Shown piece after piece: positions 1-8,686 of a DNA stretch of 64,000 nucleotides. The position numbers were made by a program, and so were the translations under genes. Below the pieces are notes generated by a model. That model was not told the origin of the DNA, searched no databases, and saw nothing but the letters and a program-made list of their open reading frames with translations. Source of the DNA: Reyranella sp. CPCC 100927 (lineage in GTDB: Bacteria > Pseudomonadota > Alphaproteobacteria > Reyranellales > Reyranellaceae); NCBI RefSeq assembly GCF_007859315.1, contig NZ_VOHA01000001.1, forward strand, positions 62,001 through 126,000, written 5' to 3'. Every line of letters starts with the position of its first letter. The first letter of the stretch is position 1.

Positions 1-1416
1 TTCGCGGCGGATCAGCAACGCGGCGTGGCCGCCGCTCTTTTCCGCCAGCGCCCGCAGCGAGGCGACGCTGCTCACCGGCTCGCCATTGAAGGCCAAGATG
101 ACGTCGCCTGCCAGCATGCCGGCGCGCGCGGCCGGTCCGGAAACCGCCTGGACCAGCAGGCCGCCGCTTTCGTCGATCGCTTGTGCTTCCTGCGGCGAGA
201 GAGCGCGCACGGACAGGCCCAGCCGGCCCTGGCCGACGGCCGGCTTAGCCGGCGCCGGTGTCGGCGCAACCTTCAATTCCCCGACCGTGATGCTCAGCTG
301 TGTGGCGGTGCCCCGACGCCAGATGTCGAACGTTGTGCGCGTTCCCGGCGCCATGTCGGCAACCTTGGGCGGCAGATCGAAGGAGCGTGTGATCGCTACG
401 CCGTCAACGGCCGTGACCACGTCGCCCACGTGCAGGCCCGCGGCCGCGGCGGGTCCGCGTTTGTCGACATTGCTGATCAAGGCGCCACGCGGCTTGGGCA
501 AGCCGAAGGCATCGGCCAGTGGCTGCGTCAACTCCTGCACGCCGGCACCCAGCCATCCACGCGTGATCGCGCCGTCGGCGGCCAGTTTGTGGGCGACTTT
601 GATCGCGATATCGATCGGAATGGCGAATGACAAACCCTGGAACCCGCCGGTGTCGGTATAGATCTGGGCGTTGATGCCGATCACTTCGCCGTTGGCGTTG
701 AACAGCGGTCCGCCGGAATTGCCGGGATTCACCGGCACATCGGTCTGGATGAAGGGCACGTACGCCTGTTGCGGCAGTGCGCGGGCCGTCGCCGACACGA
801 TGCCGGCGGTGGCTGTGCTGTCGAAGCCGAAGGGTGAACCGATCGCCAGCACCCAGGACCCGACCCGGAGGCGGCTGGCGTCACCGATCGCCACGGTCGG
901 CAGATCCTGGGCATCGATCTTCACGACGGCGACGTCGGTCGGCCGATCAAGGCCAACGACCTTGGCGGTGAACTCGCGCTGGTCGGATAGCCGCACGGTG
1001 ATCTCCGTGGCGCCCGCAACGACATGGGCGCTGGTCAGGATCATGCCGTCCTGGCTGATGATGAAGCCCGAACCCAGCCCGAACACCGGTTGGTCGCCAG
1101 GACGTGCGGGCGATCGCGAGCCGCGTGGCTCGCCGGGCGTCAACCCGTGATCCGGAGGGGAAGCCTCCTCGTCAACGGGCGATCGCCCCGTACCCTCGAC
1201 CGCAACGTTGACCACGGCCGGTCCATAGCGCTCGACAATGCCCGAAAAGTCGGGACCAGCGACCGGCACCGTTGCAGGCACCGCCCCATCGAACCCGCTG
1301 GCGGCGCGCGCCACGGGCCCGACGTTGTGCGCCGGGTCGAAGAGGCTGACAGTGCCGGCAAGTGCCGCCAGGAAGGCGGCGATAACCAGGCTGCGGCTCG
1401 TGACTCGGCTGGGCAT
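1..1416 (-). CDS. Do/HtrA-family periplasmic serine protease with two PDZ domains (C-terminus off the window)
   Basis: Trypsin-like periplasmic quality-control protease of the DegP/DegQ/DegS class. Translation from ATG at 1416 gives 472 codons that run off the left edge. An N-terminal hydrophobic segment (residues about 9-25) acts as signal peptide or anchor. The protease domain carries the full triad: His131 in TSAHVV, Asp161 in RPTDVAVVKI and Ser234 in NPGNSGGP. PDZ1 lies at about 285-370, and PDZ2 begins near 395 and is cut near its end. A Pro/Gly/Arg-rich linker (about 78-110) precedes the protease domain, where DegP has its LA loop. Two PDZ domains favour DegP/DegQ over DegS; which one cannot be decided. 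Confidence 0.95.
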   Translation of the reverse strand, partial: MPSRVTSRSLVIAAFLAALAGTVSLFDPAHNVGPVARAASGFDGAVPATVPVAGPDFSGIVERYGPAVVNVAVEGTGRSPVDEEASPPDHGLTPGEPRGSRSPARPGDQPVFGLGSGFIISQDGMILTSAHVVAGATEITVRLSDQREFTAKVVGLDRPTDVAVVKIDAQDLPTVAIGDASRLRVGSWVLAIGSPFGFDSTATAGIVSATARALPQQAYVPFIQTDVPVNPGNSGGPLFNANGEVIGINAQIYTDTGGFQGLSFAIPIDIAIKVAHKLAADGAITRGWLGAGVQELTQPLADAFGLPKPRGALISNVDKRGPAAAAGLHVGDVVTAVDGVAITRSFDLPPKVADMAPGTRTTFDIWRRGTATQLSITVGELKVAPTPAPAKPAVGQGRLGLSVRALSPQEAQAIDESGGLLVQAVSGPAARAGMLAGDVILAFNGEPVSSVASLRALAEKSGGHAALLIRRE

Positions 1417-1633
1417 GGCATTCTCCGTCGGCCGCGATCGCGCGAAACGGCCGCCTGGCGGACGGGGAGCGGATGCCAGCCCACCCCAGGCTGACAGTTA
1501 ACGCTCCGGTCGGCCGGCAGGATGCGTGGCTGTGCCCTCTCTACGTGTTCGTCCGGGTCGCCTCTTTCCAGCGTCGTGCGACGGCGGGTCGCGACCTTGT
1601 GAGGCGCTGTGACCATGCCGTGAGCCGGGTCCG

Positions 1634-2044
1634 CTAGGGATGCAATGTCAATCCTTTCAAGATCTTGTCGACGATCTTGCGTTCGGCGCGCAGGGCCATG
1701 CCGACGAGGTCGAGATCATCGACGGCGACGGCAGCGACGGCCGCCCGGTTGGCCTCGTCGTGGCCGGTGACGAACAGCTCGCGCGTATAGATCGCGATGC
1801 GCTCGTTGCGTTCCAACGCCCGGCGATGCGCGGCTTTCAGAGCCTCGCTGGTACCGGCAAACACCAGGATCGGCTGCCGCGACATGGGCAGATAGAGGTT
1901 GCCGGACGCATCGCGATACGTCTCGCCCACGAGCTCCCGCGTGGCTCCGGTGATGGCGCTGGTCAGGAATGCCGCCACGTTAAGTTTCTGCCAAACCGCC
2001 AGGTCCTGGTGCACGGCGATGGCTATCTTGGTGTCGAACTGCAT
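1634..2044 (-). CDS. DUF2000 family protein
   Basis: A 136-residue protein starting MQFDTKIAIAVHQDLAVWQKLNV, the usual opening of DUF2000 proteins, which have a peptidyl-tRNA-hydrolase-like fold and no settled function. The ATG at 2044 is preferred because the longer reading frame upstream has a low-complexity lead that does not match the family. It is divergent from the AraC-type gene starting at 2137. That arrangement suggests the regulator controls it. The family call is recognition of the N-terminal and central pattern, not a search result. Confidence 0.75.
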   Translation of the reverse strand: MQFDTKIAIAVHQDLAVWQKLNVAAFLTSAITGATRELVGETYRDASGNLYLPMSRQPILVFAGTSEALKAAHRRALERNERIAIYTRELFVTGHDEANRAAVAAVAVDDLDLVGMALRAERKIVDKILKGLTLHP

Positions 2045-2136
2045 GGTCTGTTCCGCTGGTTCCCGCAGGGTGCGTGGAAGCTCTAGCTGCGGCGGCAGGC
2101 GCTCTCTTGTACGATCTTGCACCTGGGAAGGGAGCG

Positions 2137-2979
2137 ATGAGCACGCGCGCACTCAATCGGGACTGGGCCCGCTACCGCCAGCCGCGTCGCGGCGTGGAGA
2201 CGCTGCGCGCCTATTTCCGCGCCCATGCCTTCGATCGCCACGCCCACGACACGCTGGCGATCGGCACTACCGACACTGGCGTGCAGCGCTTCCGCTATCG
2301 CGGCCAGCAACACGACAGCACCACCGGCGGCATGATCATCCTGCATCCGGGCGAGCCGCATGACGGCGAGTGCGGCGCCGAGGACGGCTTCACCTATCGC
2401 ATGATCTATCTCGATCCCGGCTACGGCTTGGACCTTCTGCGCGAGGCCGAGCTGGGATCGCACCTGCCGTTCGCACCCGAGCCGCTGCTGCGCGACGCCA
2501 TATTGCGTCGATCATTCTCGGATCTGTGGGACGCCCTGGGCGGCGAGCCGGGACTGCGGCAGGACGAGGCACTGGTGCGCCTCTGGCAGACGCTGGCGCG
2601 CGGTCTTGCGAGCGGGAAGGCCATGTCGTTGGCGCCGGACAGGTTGGCGCGCGTGCGCGATGCGCTGGCCGACGCACCGCGGCGGCACTGGTCGCTCGAT
2701 GAACTTGCCGGGATTGCGGGCATCAGTCGCTTCGCGCTCTGTCGCGCTTTCCGCCGCGCCTATGGCGTTTCGCCGTATGCCTATCTGCTGGCACGCCGGC
2801 TGGCGCAGGCGCAGCGTGATCTCGTTGCCGGCATGCCGGCAGCCGAAGCGGCCATTGCCGCCGGCTTTGTCGATCAGAGCCACCTCACGCGCAATCTGAA
2901 GCGGCGCTTCGGCATGTCGCCTGGCCGTTTTGCGCGTGTCGCGTCCGGGTTCCCGTCAGTGCCGGGCAGTCCGTCCTAG
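2137..2979 (+). CDS. AraC family transcriptional regulator
   Basis: A 280-residue regulator with an N-terminal cupin-like effector domain (residues about 10-150, with HAFDRHAHDTLAIG and HPGEPHDGE metal/sugar-pocket-like segments) and a C-terminal double helix-turn-helix (about 180-275, including SLDELAGIAGISRFALCRAF and the second-helix signature AAIAAGFVDQSHLTRNLKRR). ATG 2137 is chosen because a strong GGGAAGGGAG ribosome site lies just upstream; an in-frame earlier start at 2074 lacks one. Divergent from the DUF2000 gene, with only 92 bp between starts, so it probably regulates that gene and itself. Confidence 0.92.
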   Translation: MSTRALNRDWARYRQPRRGVETLRAYFRAHAFDRHAHDTLAIGTTDTGVQRFRYRGQQHDSTTGGMIILHPGEPHDGECGAEDGFTYRMIYLDPGYGLDLLREAELGSHLPFAPEPLLRDAILRRSFSDLWDALGGEPGLRQDEALVRLWQTLARGLASGKAMSLAPDRLARVRDALADAPRRHWSLDELAGIAGISRFALCRAFRRAYGVSPYAYLLARRLAQAQRDLVAGMPAAEAAIAAGFVDQSHLTRNLKRRFGMSPGRFARVASGFPSVPGSPS

Positions 2980-3059
2980 CTCAACCATCCCAAGGCCCAC
3001 ATCAGCAACAGGACGGGGATCGGCACGCCGAGAAGCCACAGTATCGCTGCGCGGCCCAT
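2976..3059 (-). CDS. 27-residue hydrophobic membrane peptide
   Basis: A tiny open frame, ATG at 3059 to TAG at 2978-2976, encodes a single hydrophobic helix: MGRAAILWLLGVPIPVLLLM followed by WALGWLS. The pattern LWLLG-PIP-LLL is one I recognise from short, mostly unannotated membrane peptides in Proteobacteria, but no function is known. Its stop overlaps the end of the convergent AraC gene by 4 bp. A reasonable AAGGA sequence lies 9-13 bases before the start. Moderate confidence because so short a frame could arise by chance. Confidence 0.5.
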   Translation of the reverse strand: MGRAAILWLLGVPIPVLLLMWALGWLS

Positions 3060-3173
3060 GTTTCGCAGTCCTTTCGTTCATGTCCCACCGGATGAACGTG
3101 CCGTCGCAGTGCCGGTTCCCGCGCTTTGAAGCATCAGCCGTGGTAGCCTGATCGCAAATGACGGGAGGCAACA

Positions 3174-4196
3174 ATGCTTGAAACGACGTTGGCCGGCAGC
3201 CTGCCCAAGCCGTCCTGGCTGGCGCAGTCCGGTGTGCTCTGGGCGCCATGGAACGTCGCCGACACGGCTCTGCTCGAGGCCAAGCTCGACGCCACAAGGC
3301 TTGCGATCGCTGAGCAGGAGCGCTGCGGCCTCGACATCGTCAGCGATGGCGAGCAGGCCCGCCAGCACTTCGTGCATGGTTTCCTGGTCGACATCGACGG
3401 GGTCGACTTCGCGCGCAAGAGGCGCATCGGCATTCGCAACAACCGCTACGAGGCCGACTGCCCGACGGTCACCGGGCCGTTGAAACGCCGCCGTTCCGTG
3501 CATGCTGACGAGGCCCGCGCCGCGCGCGCGGCGGCGACGCGCCGGCTCAAATTCACCCTGCCCGGCCCGATGACCATCGTCGACACGCTGGCCAATGAAC
3601 ACTATCGCGACAAGGTCGAGATGGCCTTTGCCTTCGCGTCCCTGCTCAACGAGGAGGCGCGTGAGCTGCAAGACATCGGCGTCGATGTCGTGCAGTTCGA
3701 CGAACCGGCATTCAACGTCTACATGGACGAGGTGCCGGAATGGGGCATCGAGGCGCTGCACCGCGCCGCCGAAGGGCTCACCTGTCGCACGGCCGTCCAT
3801 ATCTGTTACGGCTACGGCATCGACGCCAACATCCAATGGAAGGCGACGCTGGGTGATCAATGGCGCCAGTACGAGCGCACGTTTCCATATCTGGATCGCA
3901 GCCGCATCGACCAGGTGTCGCTGGAGTGCGCTCATTCCAGGGTGCCGCTGGAGTTGATCGCGCTGCTCAAGACCAAGACCGTCCTGGTCGGTGCCATCGA
4001 CGTGGCCACCGACTCCGTCGAGACGCCGGAGGAGGTCGCATCGACAATCCGGGCCGCGATGAAGCACGTCGATGCCGAGCGGATTCAGCCCTGCACCAAT
4101 TGCGGCATGGCCCCCATGGCCCGCGATATTGCTTACGCCAAGCTCCGTGCCCTTGCCCAGGGCGCCGCGATCGTGCGCAAGGAACTGGGACGGTAG
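3174..4196 (+). CDS. core methionine synthase (MetE C-terminal domain-like, 340 aa)
   Basis: A TIM-barrel zinc methyltransferase of the cobalamin-independent methionine synthase superfamily. It matches only the catalytic C-terminal half of MetE. The four zinc ligands are visible: His209 and Cys211 in AVHICYG, Glu251 in SLECAHS and Cys310 in PCTNCGM. The N-terminal ETTLAGSLPKPSWL motif is typical. Start at 3174 follows GGGAGGCAAC. The N-terminal folate-binding half of MetE is absent, as in the short 'core' synthases thought to use methyl donors other than methyl-folate. No partner gene of that type is adjacent. The in vivo methyl donor is unknown. Confidence 0.85.
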   Translation: MLETTLAGSLPKPSWLAQSGVLWAPWNVADTALLEAKLDATRLAIAEQERCGLDIVSDGEQARQHFVHGFLVDIDGVDFARKRRIGIRNNRYEADCPTVTGPLKRRRSVHADEARAARAAATRRLKFTLPGPMTIVDTLANEHYRDKVEMAFAFASLLNEEARELQDIGVDVVQFDEPAFNVYMDEVPEWGIEALHRAAEGLTCRTAVHICYGYGIDANIQWKATLGDQWRQYERTFPYLDRSRIDQVSLECAHSRVPLELIALLKTKTVLVGAIDVATDSVETPEEVASTIRAAMKHVDAERIQPCTNCGMAPMARDIAYAKLRALAQGAAIVRKELGR

Positions 4197-4350
4197 ACTG
4201 CGGCAAGGCACGTTTGTCGCATAGGACGTCACACGAAAACGGTGAGGGGATTTGACGACAAAGGCGTAAAGACGACGCAAGGTACGTCATGGCTTTCATG
4301 GCGCCACGGGGAGCAGGTCCCGGTCCGGTGGAAGGAGCCTTAGAGCGCTG

Positions 4351-5430
4351 ATGCGCGCACGTTCGGACGAACCGGGATGGCTGGCCCGACTGCCGGCGGT
4401 GGCGCAATGGAGTGGCCTGCTGCTCTGCTCGGCCGCCCTGGCGGCTGTCCTGGAATTCGCCGGATTGCCGGCGGCGCTGCTGATGGGACCGATGATCGCC
4501 GGCGTCGTCTTTGGCGCCAACAGCGCCACGATCCGTGTGCCGCGGCTGCCCTATTTCGGCGCGCAGGCGATCGTCGGCTGCCTCATGGCGCGCGCCATGA
4601 CGGCCGACATCCTGGTGTCGTTCCTGAAGGACTGGCCGCTCTTTCTCGCGGTTGTGCTGGCGGTGATCCTGGCCAGCACCACGCTGGGCTGGTTGATGAC
4701 GCGATGGCAGGTCCTGCCGGGTACGACGGCGATCTGGGGAACCTCTCCCGGCGCCGCGACGGCGATGATGGTGGTGTCGGAGTCCTTCGGCGCCGACGTG
4801 CGGCTGGTCGCCTTCATGCAGTACCTGCGCGTCGTCTGCGTCGCCATCGCGGCTTCGATCTTCGGCCGGTTCTGGATCGAGGGTTCGGCCGCCCCAGCGC
4901 ACCCCATCGTCTGGTTCCCTGCCATTGACGCGCTGGCTTTCGGGGAAACCCTGGCGCTCGCCGGTGTCGGTGCCGTCCTCGGACGCATCTCGCGCCTGCC
5001 GGCCGGCAACTTCATGGTGCCCATGGTGATCGGCGCCGTCCTGCATGCCACGGGCCTGGTGCGCATCGAGCTGCCGGAATGGCTGCTGGCGATCACCTAT
5101 GCGCTGCTCGGCTGGAACATCGGCCTGGGCTTCACGCGCGCGATCCTCGGGCACGCCTGGCGCGCCCTGCCGCAGATCATGCTCAGCATCACCGTGTTGA
5201 TCGGCTTCTGCGCCGCGCTGGCCTTCCTGCTGACCCGGATGCTGGGGATCGACCCGCTGACCGCCTATCTTGCCACCAGTCCGGGCGGCATGGATTCGGT
5301 GGCGATCATTGCCGCGTCCAGCCGCCAGGTCGATCTGCCCTTCGTCATGGCGCTGCAGACCCTGCGCTTCATGATCGTGATTCTGATCGGCCCGGCCCTG
5401 GCGCGTTTCATCGCTCGCCGCACGATGTAA
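4351..5430 (+). CDS. AbrB family (PF05145-type) membrane protein
   Basis: An integral membrane protein of 359 residues with about ten hydrophobic segments. They are arranged as two repeats, each containing the family-typical G-x-[AS]-P-G-[AG] element (TSPGAATAMM near residue 135 and TSPGGMDSVA near 310). These are the hallmarks of the 'AbrB' or 'ammonia monooxygenase' membrane family, a poorly characterised group that is neither the AbrB DNA-binding protein nor the enzyme. Transport is inferred from topology. The best ribosome site (GAAGGAG) lies 14 bases before the ATG, so spacing is long. Convergent with the MBL hydrolase gene. Confidence 0.85.
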   Translation: MRARSDEPGWLARLPAVAQWSGLLLCSAALAAVLEFAGLPAALLMGPMIAGVVFGANSATIRVPRLPYFGAQAIVGCLMARAMTADILVSFLKDWPLFLAVVLAVILASTTLGWLMTRWQVLPGTTAIWGTSPGAATAMMVVSESFGADVRLVAFMQYLRVVCVAIAASIFGRFWIEGSAAPAHPIVWFPAIDALAFGETLALAGVGAVLGRISRLPAGNFMVPMVIGAVLHATGLVRIELPEWLLAITYALLGWNIGLGFTRAILGHAWRALPQIMLSITVLIGFCAALAFLLTRMLGIDPLTAYLATSPGGMDSVAIIAASSRQVDLPFVMALQTLRFMIVILIGPALARFIARRTM

Positions 5431-5445
5431 CCTGGGGGCACGCCG

Positions 5446-6477
5446 CTACAACGCGCGGGTCTCGCCGATGCGCAAGGTCCAGATGTCCTCGTCGGCATAG
5501 CCGGCGGCGCCGGCCGCCGCGCGCAGGCGCTGCGGCGGCTCGAACGCCGGTTCGCCCGACAGCACGATGCTGCCGTAGTGCATGCCCACGATCTTGCGCG
5601 CGCCCAGCAGGCGACCCATCTCGGCGGCTTCCTCGGGCGAGGCATGGCTGCGCCGGAAGATCGCGCGTGGTTCGTAGGCGCCGACGCCGAGAATGGCTGC
5701 ATCGAACGGGCCATGCCGCGCGCCGATGTCGGCGAACACCGGCCCGAAAGCACTGTCGCCGCCGAAATACAGGCGTTGGCCGTCGCCCTCCAGCGCGAAA
5801 CCGCACCAGAGCGTACGGTTGCGATCGAACAGGCCGCGCCCGGAGAAATGCACGGCCGGTGTCGCCACGACCCGCAGCCGGGCGTTGCGGTCACTGCCCA
5901 GGGTCAGCTCGTGGTGCCAGTCGACCTCGGTGACGTCGTAACCCAGTTCCAGCAAGCGCGGGCCCAGGCCCAGCGGCGCAATCACGCGCGCGCCGCGCGG
6001 GAAACGCCGGTCCGACAGGGTGGCGATGTCGAAGTGGTCATAGTGGTTGTGCGAGATCAGCACCACATCGAGCGCCGGCAGGTCGCGCACGCGCAGCGCC
6101 GGTGGCGTGAAGCGGCGCGGTCCAAACCCCTCGATCGGCGCAGCGTAATCGCCCAGGAACGGATCGGTGAGGATGGTGCGGCCGCCCAGCCGGATCAGGA
6201 AGCAGGCGTGCCCCAGCCAGGTGATGCTGTTGCTGCCGCGGTGCTGGCGCAGCCCGGCGAGCACGGCCTCGCGCGGCAACACGAATCCGCTCGGTATCGC
6301 CGGCCGCCGTGGCACATGCCGCGTCAGCCACAGATAGCGCAGGATGACCCAGAGATGGCCCAAGGTGCCGTGGTCGCGCGGACTGCCCGGCGGATTGCGA
6401 AAGCCGCGCCGCGTATGATGATCGGGTCGGTCGCCGGTTGCGATCGGCGGGGGTTGCGGCAGGCCAGCAGAAGCCAT
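5446..6477 (-). CDS. MBL-fold metallo-hydrolase, UlaG/NAPE-PLD-like
   Basis: Zinc-dependent hydrolase of the metallo-beta-lactamase fold, about 343 residues from ATG 6477. An N-terminal segment with HHTRRGFRNPPGSP precedes ITWLGHACFLIRLGGRTILTDP and the metal motif ISHNHYDHFD. Later ligands are in TPAVHFSGRG, FGGDSAFG and GMHYGS. The GFRNP segment and the WLGHA/TDP pattern are typical of the NAPE-PLD/RomA-like branch, which hydrolyses phospholipid-type substrates in some members. The substrate here is unknown. A start 36 codons earlier is possible, but that extension lacks family similarity. Confidence 0.85.
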   Translation of the reverse strand: MASAGLPQPPPIATGDRPDHHTRRGFRNPPGSPRDHGTLGHLWVILRYLWLTRHVPRRPAIPSGFVLPREAVLAGLRQHRGSNSITWLGHACFLIRLGGRTILTDPFLGDYAAPIEGFGPRRFTPPALRVRDLPALDVVLISHNHYDHFDIATLSDRRFPRGARVIAPLGLGPRLLELGYDVTEVDWHHELTLGSDRNARLRVVATPAVHFSGRGLFDRNRTLWCGFALEGDGQRLYFGGDSAFGPVFADIGARHGPFDAAILGVGAYEPRAIFRRSHASPEEAAEMGRLLGARKIVGMHYGSIVLSGEPAFEPPQRLRAAAGAAGYADEDIWTLRIGETRAL

Positions 6478-6635
6478 GCCCAGAACATGGATGTTGCGAT
6501 GATCCGCATCAAGCCTGGCTAAAGCGCTCTTCAAGAATTCATCGTTTGTTGCCGGCCGCACGCGCTTCCTACTCTCCCGCTCCACGCTGCGGAGGGCACG
6601 GCCCCCGCTTTGCCGATGCGCAAGGAGTGTCCGTC

Positions 6636-7655
6636 ATGGCCAAGGTTCGAGGGGAGAATGGCGCGCGTCTGTCGCGCCGCGCCGTATTGCAGGGGGCGGT
6701 CATTGCCGGGGTGGCCGGTATCGGCGCGCCGCTGGTCCTGCACGGCATCGGCGGCGCCCGCGCGGCGACGCCCATCAAACTGACCTGGAACGCCAACTCC
6801 ATCTGCACGGTGGCGGTGCCGGTGGCGGCCCAGCGCGGGCACTTCGAGAAGCACGGCCTGAAGGTCGAGCTGATCAACTTCGGCGGCTCGACCGATCAGC
6901 TGCTGGAGGCGATCGCCACCGGCAAGGCCGATGCCGGCGTGGGCATGGCGTTGCGGTGGCTGAAGCCGCTGGAGCAGGGCTTCGACGTGAAGCTGACGGC
7001 CGGCATCCATGGCGGCTGCATGCGGCTTCTGGGATCGAAGGCCGCCGGCATCACCGACCTGAAGAGCCTGCGCGGCAAGACGGTGGCGGTCAGCGACATG
7101 GCGGCGCCGGACAAGAACTTCTTCTCCATCCTGCTGCAGCAGAACGGGATCGATCCGATCAAGGACGTCGAGTGGCGCCAGTACCCTGCCGATCTGCTGG
7201 GCCTGGCCGTCCAGAAAGGCGAGGCGCAGGCCCTGGCGGCCGGCGATCCGATCGCCTGGCTGACGCAGCGCAAGTTCGACCTTGCCGAGGTGGCGACCAA
7301 CCTGATCGGTGAATACCAGCACCGCTCCTGCTGCGTGCTGGGCGTGCGCGGTAGCCTGGTGAAGCAGGATCGCGCGACCGCGACGGCGCTCACGCGCGCG
7401 CTGCTCGAAGCCGGCGGGTGGGTGGCCCATCATCCCGACGAAGCCGCCGGTGTCTTCTCGCAGTATTCGACCGCCAGCGTCGCTGACCTGGCTGCGATGC
7501 TGCGCAGCCACACGCACCACCATCATCCCGTCGGCACCGACTTCAAGGGCGAGATCGCGCGCTACGCCGATGAGCTGAAGCTGGTGCAGGTGATCAAGCC
7601 CGGCACCAACAGCGACAAGTTCGCCGAGCGCGTCTACGCCGACGTGCTGAGCTGA
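6636..7655 (+). CDS. NitT/TauT-type ABC transporter substrate-binding protein (Tat-exported)
   Basis: Periplasmic binding protein of 339 residues. The N-terminus has a twin-arginine signal (LSRRAVLQGAVIAG) followed by a hydrophobic run and an ARAA-type cleavage site. The mature part has the SsuA/TauA/NMT1 pattern, for example LKVELINFGGSTDQLLEAIATGKADAG and SLRGKTVAVSD. A His-rich stretch (SHTHHHHPVG) near residue 292 may bind metal or line the pocket. Start 6636 follows AAGGAGTG. It is the first gene of an operon with a permease and an ATPase. The ligand is unknown; sulfonates, nitrate, thiamine precursors or other small organics are all possible. Confidence 0.92.
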   Translation: MAKVRGENGARLSRRAVLQGAVIAGVAGIGAPLVLHGIGGARAATPIKLTWNANSICTVAVPVAAQRGHFEKHGLKVELINFGGSTDQLLEAIATGKADAGVGMALRWLKPLEQGFDVKLTAGIHGGCMRLLGSKAAGITDLKSLRGKTVAVSDMAAPDKNFFSILLQQNGIDPIKDVEWRQYPADLLGLAVQKGEAQALAAGDPIAWLTQRKFDLAEVATNLIGEYQHRSCCVLGVRGSLVKQDRATATALTRALLEAGGWVAHHPDEAAGVFSQYSTASVADLAAMLRSHTHHHHPVGTDFKGEIARYADELKLVQVIKPGTNSDKFAERVYADVLS

Positions 7656-7666
7656 GCGGTTCGATC

Positions 7667-8686
7667 ATGACGGACACCGATATCACGACACTGGCCGCAT
7701 CAGCACATACAGCCAGTGTCGACCGCCAGGACCGCGCCGCCGGCAGCGTCTGGTTCGGCGGATTGGCCGCGGCGGCGGCCTGGCTGATCGCCAGCCTCGT
7801 GACGACAAGCCGGCCCGATGTCGGCGACTGGTCGCGCACGGATGAATTCGCGATCGCCCTGATGGTCATCGCGGCGGCATTGGCCGTCGCTGCAATCGCG
7901 GCGCGCTGGGTCGATCCGCTCGCAATGCGACTGCGGGCGGCGACGCCATGGCTGATCGTGATTCCCCTGGCGATCGCGGCATGGGAAGCCGTGACCGCCA
8001 AGTTCCCCGTCCTGCCGCAACCCTTCTTTCCGCCGCCGCAGGCGCTGATCGAGGTCTACACCGACGACTGGCTGCGTCTGGGCACCAGCGTTCTGCACTC
8101 GTTGCGCCTGCTGGCCATCGGTTACCTGCTGGGCGCCGCCACCGGCTTCCTGCTGGGCGTCTCGCTGGGCTGGTCGCGCGCCGTCGGCTACTGGGTGCAT
8201 CCGGTGCTGCGCCTGATCGGCCCGCTGCCCGCCACCGCGTGGTTGCCGCTGGCCTTCTTCGCCTTCCCGTCGAGCTGGAGCGCCAGCATCTTCCTGATCG
8301 CGCTGGCCACCGCCTTTCCGGTCACCATCCTGACCTGGTCCGGCGTCGCCGGCGTCAGCGGCGCCTACTACGATGTCGCACGCACACTCGGTGCCAACGG
8401 CCGCTTCCTGGTGCTGAAGGTGGCGATCCCGGCAGCGTTGCCGCACGTCTTCGTCGGCCTGTTCATGGGACTGGGTGCCTCATTCGCGGTGCTGGTCGTC
8501 GCCGAGATGTTGGGCGTGAAGGCCGGCCTGGGCTGGTATCTGCAGTGGGCGCAGGGCTGGGCGTCCTACGGCAACATGTACGCCGCCCTGCTGGTGATGG
8601 CGCTGATGTGCTCCGGCCTGATCACCCTGCTGTTTCGCGTGCGCGATCATCTGCTGGCCTGGCAACGGGGATTGGTCCGATGGTAG
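7667..8686 (+). CDS. ABC transporter permease, NitT/TauT family
   Basis: Inner-membrane subunit of 339 residues. A long N-terminal part carries two extra hydrophobic segments (about residues 25-75). The usual five- to six-helix BPD_transp_1 domain with the EAA-loop region (GAYYDVARTLGANGRFLVLKVAIPAALPHVFVGL) then occupies residues 130-330. The usual SsuC/TauC length is 250-280 residues, so the N-terminal extension is notable. It starts 11 bp after the binding-protein stop, and its stop overlaps the ATPase start by 7 bp, which implies translational coupling. Confidence 0.92.
   Translation: MTDTDITTLAASAHTASVDRQDRAAGSVWFGGLAAAAAWLIASLVTTSRPDVGDWSRTDEFAIALMVIAAALAVAAIAARWVDPLAMRLRAATPWLIVIPLAIAAWEAVTAKFPVLPQPFFPPPQALIEVYTDDWLRLGTSVLHSLRLLAIGYLLGAATGFLLGVSLGWSRAVGYWVHPVLRLIGPLPATAWLPLAFFAFPSSWSASIFLIALATAFPVTILTWSGVAGVSGAYYDVARTLGANGRFLVLKVAIPAALPHVFVGLFMGLGASFAVLVVAEMLGVKAGLGWYLQWAQGWASYGNMYAALLVMALMCSGLITLLFRVRDHLLAWQRGLVRW

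Noticed and set aside
1417-1633. Possible small gene in the gap between the HtrA-like and DUF2000 genes
   Set aside because: Frames here are Arg/Pro-rich overlaps without a ribosome site. I see nothing coding or structured in these 217 bases.
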